Assembly: GCA_030040725.1 (NCBI GenBank)
Contig: JASHTD010000088.1
Coordinates: forward strand, 1 to 16,766
Reading direction: 5' to 3'
Length of the DNA stretch: 16,766 nucleotides
Source of the DNA: Candidatus Sulfotelmatobacter sp.
GTDB lineage: Bacteria; Acidobacteriota; Terriglobia; Terriglobales; Acidobacteriaceae
In this document: one piece after another, positions 12,817 to 16,766 of the stretch
Layout: every line of letters starts with the position of its first letter
Numbering within the stretch: the stretch's first letter is position 1
The notes under the pieces: generated by a model
Database searches by the model: none
What the model saw: only the letters and a program-made list of their open reading frames with translations
What the model was told of the DNA's origin: nothing
Made by a program: the position numbers and the translations under genes

Positions 12817-13989
12817 ATGGACTTGGAAACTACTTTTTCCACTCCCGCCATCGGCAAAGTTCCCACCGAAGCCCTCCCGGCGCTGGTAGCGACCAAGCCG
12901 CCGCACGCTCCTTTATGCGGCGCCCTGATGGTCCTGATCCAGTTCGACGTCTGCGAAGAAATCCGCCTCGACCAGCTTCGCCAAATCCTGGGCGCCCGCA
13001 CCGCCGATGCGAGCTTTAAGCATTCCGCGCCGGGCTACGTCCGCTACCAGCGTCCCCCAGTTGAGGAAGCTCTTGAGCCGATTGTGCTTGAAAGCGGCGA
13101 GCGCCTGCAGGGCGACATCAAGTACTTCGATTACGGCGTAGTCAGCGTGATTTTCGAGTTGCCCTTCTCCGGTGACTGGGATCAGCTGGTGCAGCTTTCC
13201 AGCCGCTGGGTCTGGGATACGAATTTCGAAAGCCTCGCCGCCCGCATCGTCAAAAAGAAACTCGAGCGCGCCGCGCCCGCCCTCGTCAAGCCCTACACCG
13301 GAGAATGGCTCAAAGAAGACTACTTCATCTTTCACCTGCGCGAGATTGCCGGTTCTCCCTCCTCGGCCGATCTTCTTGCCTCGCAAGGCGACCATATCTC
13401 GCAGGTGGTTCGCGGCGAATCCCAGCCGCTCTCCGATGGCGAACGCCAGGAAATTCTGCAGTCCCGAATTTCCTATTATCCCAACGATCTTGCCGTCATC
13501 GGCTGGAACGCTGCCTTTATCTACGACACACCCAGTGGCGCCGAGACCGGCATCCAGCTTTTGCAGTACGCTAACTCGCAGCTGCTCGAATTTCGCCACT
13601 ATGATGAGTTGCTGACCCGGCAGCTCGAAGATGTATATGCCTTTCTCGATCGCGGCAGTCACGGCCTCTGGTCCCGCTGGCGCACCGCCCGCGCCGCATC
13701 GAAACTCCACACTGTCCTGCTCGATGTGAGTGAACTAACGGAGCGTGCCGATAATGCCATCAAGTTCCTCAGCGATATGTTCTCCGCCCGGCTTTACAAG
13801 CTGGCAGCAGCCAAAGTCGGTGTACCCGATTACAAGGATCTCGTGCAGCAGAAGCTGCAGACCGCGGAAGAGCTTTACCGCTTCATGGTGGATGAGTTCA
13901 ATCAAAGCCGAGCCTTCGTTCTCGAGGTCATGGTGGTTGTAATTCTGATCATCGAGCTGATCTGGATTTTCCGCGGCAAGCCCATCTAA
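12817..13989 (+). CDS. RMD1/DUF155 (YagE)-family protein with a C-terminal membrane anchor
   Basis: This 390-residue protein is recognised as DUF155/RMD1-like. An N-terminal region of mixed strands and helices contains DIKYFDYGVVSVIFELPF (about 100-117), the typical FxYGxxV element. An alpha-helical part follows with LLDVSELTERADNAIKFLSDM (about 301-321), then LQTAEELYRFMVDEFNQSRA (about 347-366), and one transmembrane helix at about 368-386 ending in FRGKPI. Family members in eukaryotes (yeast RMD1 and RMD8, mitochondrial RMND1) are membrane-associated; RMND1 is needed for mitochondrial translation. The bacterial role is unknown. The ATG at 12817 lacks a visible Shine-Dalgarno. The gene lies on the strand of the respiratory operon but is separated by 125 nt from the dehydrogenase, so it may be transcribed on its own. 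Confidence 0.75.
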   Translation: MDLETTFSTPAIGKVPTEALPALVATKPPHAPLCGALMVLIQFDVCEEIRLDQLRQILGARTADASFKHSAPGYVRYQRPPVEEALEPIVLESGERLQGDIKYFDYGVVSVIFELPFSGDWDQLVQLSSRWVWDTNFESLAARIVKKKLERAAPALVKPYTGEWLKEDYFIFHLREIAGSPSSADLLASQGDHISQVVRGESQPLSDGERQEILQSRISYYPNDLAVIGWNAAFIYDTPSGAETGIQLLQYANSQLLEFRHYDELLTRQLEDVYAFLDRGSHGLWSRWRTARAASKLHTVLLDVSELTERADNAIKFLSDMFSARLYKLAAAKVGVPDYKDLVQQKLQTAEELYRFMVDEFNQSRAFVLEVMVVVILIIELIWIFRGKPI

Positions 13990-14020
13990 GTCCTTTAACT
14001 GAGACGTTATCCTCCATTCT

Positions 14021-14041
14021 GGTCGCGCAATCCCCGCGACC
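14021..14041 (+). terminator. Possible terminator between convergent genes
   Basis: The arms GGTCGCG (14021-14027) and CGCGACC (14035-14041) are perfectly complementary with a 7-nt loop, followed by TTTCGACCGC and then TTTTT (14052-14056). The site is in the 136-nt gap between the RMD1-like gene and the convergent membrane-protein gene, where a terminator is expected. The T-run is about 10 nt from the stem, so the call is tentative. Confidence 0.4.
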
Positions 14042-14125
14042 TTTCGACCGCTTTTTGTCGTGCCCGCAGCGAATTGGCGCGGCGCTCCAAGAGCCGATGC
14101 AGGTGTGCTTGTTTGGAGGGGACTT

Positions 14126-15190
14126 TCAGAGCGGTACCGTCGCACCCGATGGAAAACCTGGCGCCGGCCGTGCAGTTTGAAGCGCCGCGTTCAGCTGAGG
14201 ATAGCGCGCGGCAAAGAAATAAATGGAATACGCCGGAAAGAAAACGATGAAAGGCACAGCCAATAACGAGACCAAATACAGGAAAACCGCAAGGAGAACC
14301 AAACCAATGGTTACAGCCAGCGCGATTGTAGCCGGAGTCCAGGCCAGCCCCGCCGCCTTGCCGGTCAAGACTGCCAGAAGCCCAAAAGCCACGCTGGGCA
14401 CAACGAGGATCAATCCCAGAATGAGTGTCGCGATTCCAATCAGCGCCGCCGCAACAATGGCCAACACGATTTTCATGCCGATGTAGCCGGCGTAAGCTCC
14501 CTTGTCGGCCTTCATCATCGCCCACAGACGCCGCCATCCCTCCATAACGCCAACATCCTCAACCGCCATCTGCGGGATGACAAAATCTTTCGTCAGCACG
14601 AGAACCACTGCCGTAGCGATCAAAAACGCAAATAATACTAGGAAAGAGAAAACCGCTATTAGCGCCAGAGCCGGTATGTGCTCCTTCGGTTCTCGGAACA
14701 GGCCAGCGCTGAAAGCAAATGCCAGCGGAAGTCCAACTAATCCGATGATCAAAGCTCCGGTAAGCAGAATGTAAAGCAACTTCCAGACGAAATACCGCGA
14801 TCCCGGCCCTAGGCGGCGATTCCATCCCTGGCGGATGTGGCACTCTCTCGCGACGATGCTGTCGAAAAGAATGAAGCGCATGACGCTGCTTATAAACATC
14901 ATGATGATGCCGATCGCGAGCGCGGCAATTACTGCCACGGCAATCAAGAAAACCACTAGTGCAGGATTAATTCCCAATGAACCCAAACTTGGCCACGCCA
15001 TGTGCGGCACAGCCGCCGTGTGCCGTGGCACATTGAAGTTGCTGCGGTTGCATCCGTTGGCGCCAAGTTCTCCAGCCAGCAGCCCCACAAAAGCCAATTT
15101 TGTCCACTGGCCAATTCGGAATGGCTGGAACAATTGTTGCTTCGTGTGCTCTATGGCGAGCGTGATCGAATCTACAGCGCTGATTGCCAA
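14126..15190 (-). CDS. Polytopic membrane protein of unknown function
   Basis: This is a 354-residue protein if it starts at TTG 15190. It has about seven hydrophobic segments, two amphipathic loops and a Pro/Gly-rich end. The N-terminal AISAVDSITLAIEHTKQQLFQPFRIGQWTKLAF region and the SSVMRFILFDSIVARECHIRQGWNRR block are motifs I have seen in uncharacterised Acidobacteriota membrane proteins, sometimes labelled as DUF-type or glycerophosphodiesterase membrane-domain-like; no catalytic residues are apparent. I chose the TTG at 15190 because GAGG lies 6 nt upstream on the same strand and the conserved sequence starts immediately after it. The frame is open to another TTG at 15259, but those 23 extra residues look unlike a real N-terminus. 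The gene is convergent with the RMD1-like gene and follows the permease gene on the same strand. Confidence 0.7.
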   Translation of the reverse strand: MAISAVDSITLAIEHTKQQLFQPFRIGQWTKLAFVGLLAGELGANGCNRSNFNVPRHTAAVPHMAWPSLGSLGINPALVVFLIAVAVIAALAIGIIMMFISSVMRFILFDSIVARECHIRQGWNRRLGPGSRYFVWKLLYILLTGALIIGLVGLPLAFAFSAGLFREPKEHIPALALIAVFSFLVLFAFLIATAVVLVLTKDFVIPQMAVEDVGVMEGWRRLWAMMKADKGAYAGYIGMKIVLAIVAAALIGIATLILGLILVVPSVAFGLLAVLTGKAAGLAWTPATIALAVTIGLVLLAVFLYLVSLLAVPFIVFFPAYSIYFFAARYPQLNAALQTARPAPGFPSGATVPL

Positions 15191-15272
15191 CCTGCACCTC
15201 GGCGAAACGTTCAGCAGCAAGTTACTAAGAAACGGGTCCTCGAGCAACTCAATTCGCAATCATGAGGCGCAT

Positions 15273-15284
15273 GTCATTCCGAAC
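15273..15284. repeat. GTCATTCCGA-type dispersed repeat, copy 3
   Basis: GTCATTCCGAAC in the 115-nt gap between two minus-strand genes matches copy 2 (9369-9380) exactly and copy 1 (255-266) over 11 bases. The flanking GCATG and CATGC are complementary, so a small stem-loop is possible. The rest of the gap shows nothing I can name. Confidence 0.45.
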
Positions 15285-15305
15285 AAGCGCATGCCCAATC
15301 CGCGA

Positions 15306-16562
15306 TTATTCGTAGCGCAGCGCTTCCACCGGATCCAGCTTTGATGCACGCATCGCCGGTACCAGGCCGCTGATTGCGCCCACCACGAGCAACACCATCG
15401 TGGAAAGAAAAACCGTCATCAGCGAAATGCGCAGGTGGATATCGCCCTGCCCGGAGTCATCTTCAAATAGCGGTCCCATCATCGGCAAGGTTCCGACGGC
15501 CCATGCAATCAGGTAAGAAAGCCCCACCCCAATTGCTCCTCCCAGCAGCATGATGAGCAGTGTTTCCGCGAGAAACTGCACCTTGATGTGCCATTTCTTC
15601 GCACCCAGCGCGCGCCGCAGCCCAATTTCGCGGATGCGTTCGTCCACCGTCACCAGCATGATATTCATCACGCCCACGCCGCCAATTCCCAAAGTTAAAG
15701 TTCCAATAAATGCCAGCAGCACCTGCAATCCGATCGTAAGTGCGTCAATGATCGGACGAAACTCGTCGCGCCCGAACATTTGAATTGCCTTTGGATCGGT
15801 CGGCGAAAATCCCTGTCGCGTTGCCACTGCGGCCAGCACCTGTGCCATGGCTTTCTTTTCGAACTGTGGCGCGATGGGCTCAAATACCATGACCTGCGCA
15901 TAGCGCGTATTCCACAAATCTCCGGCCGTCGAATAGGGAATCCACGCTGACTCGTCGTCGCTTGAAAAATAATTGCTCAGCTGAATCTTGCGCGCCATCA
16001 CGCCGATCACTGTGAACCGAACGCCGCCAACGGTGATGGTTTCTCCCACCGCCGGCCTCCCGCTGAACAGTTGTTCCTTCAGCCGTCCGCCGAGAAAAAT
16101 CACTCGCCGCCGTTCCAGTTCGTCGGTCGCGTCCAGCCACCGTCCCTGCGCCGGCACTTCATTCCGCATTTCCCCATACTCCGGACAGACGCCCCGCACC
16201 GGATCCGTTCCCACAATGCGATCGTCATACGCGATCTCCGGGCGCTTTACGCTTTCGCGACAAACATATTTCACCAGCGGCGCCGTCGCTTTTACCATGT
16301 CGACGTCTGCTTGCTCGAGCACAACTTTTTTTCCGGCGCGCTCCCCGCCCGGCTGTTCGCTCGTTTGCTGTGGCCAGCAGACCACTACGCTTTTGCCGAA
16401 CGCATCGAAGCCGTGCACCAGAATGCTGCGAAAGCTGTTGCCGTATGCAATCAGTAAGGTCACCGTCGCAATTCCCCACACGACACCCAGCATGGTCAGC
16501 AGGCTGCGCGTCACATTGCGCTTCAATGCGATCCACGCTTCGACGATGATTTCGGTGAGCAT
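15306..16562 (-). CDS. MacB/FtsX-type ABC transporter permease
   Basis: This 418-residue permease has the MacB layout. Helix 1 lies near the N-terminus (about 21-41, in RSLLTMLGVVWGIATVTLL). A large periplasmic MacB_PCD domain (about 45-265) contains VIFLGGRLKEQLF and GETITVGGVRFTVIGVM. Three C-terminal FtsX helices begin at about 275, 332 and 382. FtsX signatures are GVGVMNIMLVTVDERIREIGLRRALGA (about 296-322) and the ending PAMRASKLDPVEALRYE. Such permeases work with a separate ATPase and often a membrane-fusion protein in export or mechanotransmission; neither partner is in the window, and the substrate is unknown. The ATG at 16562 gives the canonical MacB N-terminus (E-x5-AL...N..RS.LT.LG..WG), although no Shine-Dalgarno is visible. 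A second permease gene lies directly upstream on the same strand. Confidence 0.93.
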   Translation of the reverse strand: MLTEIIVEAWIALKRNVTRSLLTMLGVVWGIATVTLLIAYGNSFRSILVHGFDAFGKSVVVCWPQQTSEQPGGERAGKKVVLEQADVDMVKATAPLVKYVCRESVKRPEIAYDDRIVGTDPVRGVCPEYGEMRNEVPAQGRWLDATDELERRRVIFLGGRLKEQLFSGRPAVGETITVGGVRFTVIGVMARKIQLSNYFSSDDESAWIPYSTAGDLWNTRYAQVMVFEPIAPQFEKKAMAQVLAAVATRQGFSPTDPKAIQMFGRDEFRPIIDALTIGLQVLLAFIGTLTLGIGGVGVMNIMLVTVDERIREIGLRRALGAKKWHIKVQFLAETLLIMLLGGAIGVGLSYLIAWAVGTLPMMGPLFEDDSGQGDIHLRISLMTVFLSTMVLLVVGAISGLVPAMRASKLDPVEALRYE

Positions 16563-16664
16563 AAAAGACCAAAATTGAAAGACTGCTCGATTGGATGGCC
16601 CATTGAAAAACCACAGCGGATTTCAATTACCCGACGACACGTTCCCCCAATCGCTCAATCTGCT

Positions 16665-16766
16665 TTACCCTCCCGCCTCATATCTCAACGCCTCGATGGG
16701 ATCGATCGATGCGGCTCTGCGCGCCGGATATAATGCTGCTCCGACGGCAACCGTACCCAGCAATCC
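16665..16766 (-). CDS. C-terminal end of a second MacB/FtsX-type permease, truncated by the window edge
   Basis: Reading the minus strand from 16766 gives 33 codons and a TAA at 16665-16667: GLLGTVAVGAALYPARRAAS then IDPIEALRYEAGG. The PARRAAxIDPIEALRYE ending is the hallmark of MacB/FtsX permeases and closely parallels the ending of the complete gene at 15306-16562. The start lies beyond the window. The 102-nt gap to the next permease (16563-16664) shows no clear promoter, so the two genes are probably co-transcribed, as is common for tandem permease pairs. Confidence 0.8.
   Translation of the reverse strand, partial: GLLGTVAVGAALYPARRAASIDPIEALRYEAGG

Noticed and set aside
12913..13710. 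Minus-strand open frame of 265 codons opposite the RMD1-like gene
   Set aside because: Gly/Ala/Val/Glu-rich antisense translation with no family motif; the plus-strand frame has a recognisable family pattern.

Overview
The window is a GC-rich bacterial chromosome segment dominated by a respiratory operon: alternative complex III (ACIII, quinol:cytochrome c oxidoreductase) followed without a break by a caa3-type cytochrome c oxidase. The gene order, the dispersed GGCTTTAGCC-type palindromic repeats and the GTCATTCCGA-type repeats resemble what I know from Acidobacteriota (Terriglobia/Koribacter-like). This taxonomic placement is inference; there is no rRNA or other marker here.

Layout on the + strand. 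1-233 is the 3' end of actB. A repeat-filled gap (234-420) follows. Then come actC, actD, actE, actF, a small single-span protein of unknown function, a SCO-type copper chaperone, coxB (CuA domain plus fused cytochrome c), coxA (A2-type, YSHP motif), coxC and coxD, ending at 9357. From actC to coxD the genes overlap or lie within about 10 nt of each other (TAATG, ATGA and GTGA junctions), so translational coupling is likely. Electrons would pass from quinol through the ACIII iron-sulfur/heme subunits to ActE and/or the heme c of CoxB, then to CuA, heme a and heme a3/CuB. A second repeat-bearing gap (9358-9490) precedes a 1066-residue FAD/[4Fe-4S] dehydrogenase (GlcD-GlpC/YdiJ type), a plausible feeder of electrons into the quinone pool. 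Next is a membrane-anchored RMD1/DUF155-family protein.

Layout on the - strand. Convergent to these genes is a polytopic membrane protein of unknown function (14126-15190), then a complete MacB/FtsX-type ABC permease (15306-16562) and the last 33 codons of a second such permease running off the right edge.

The most unusual feature is the palindromic repeats. Short hairpin elements of the kind found in the intergenic gaps also sit inside coding sequences without breaking frame: at the extreme 5' end of actE, and at two sites in the FAD/Fe-S dehydrogenase gene. They appear to be translated as extra peptide segments, similar in principle to the protein-coding palindromic elements described in Rickettsia. 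One 17-nt core is shared perfectly, in inverted orientation, between actE and the gap 7 kb away. One 20-nt segment is shared at 17 of 20 positions between actE and the dehydrogenase gene. A GGCTTTAGCC unit occurs twice in the actB-actC gap and once in the dehydrogenase gene.
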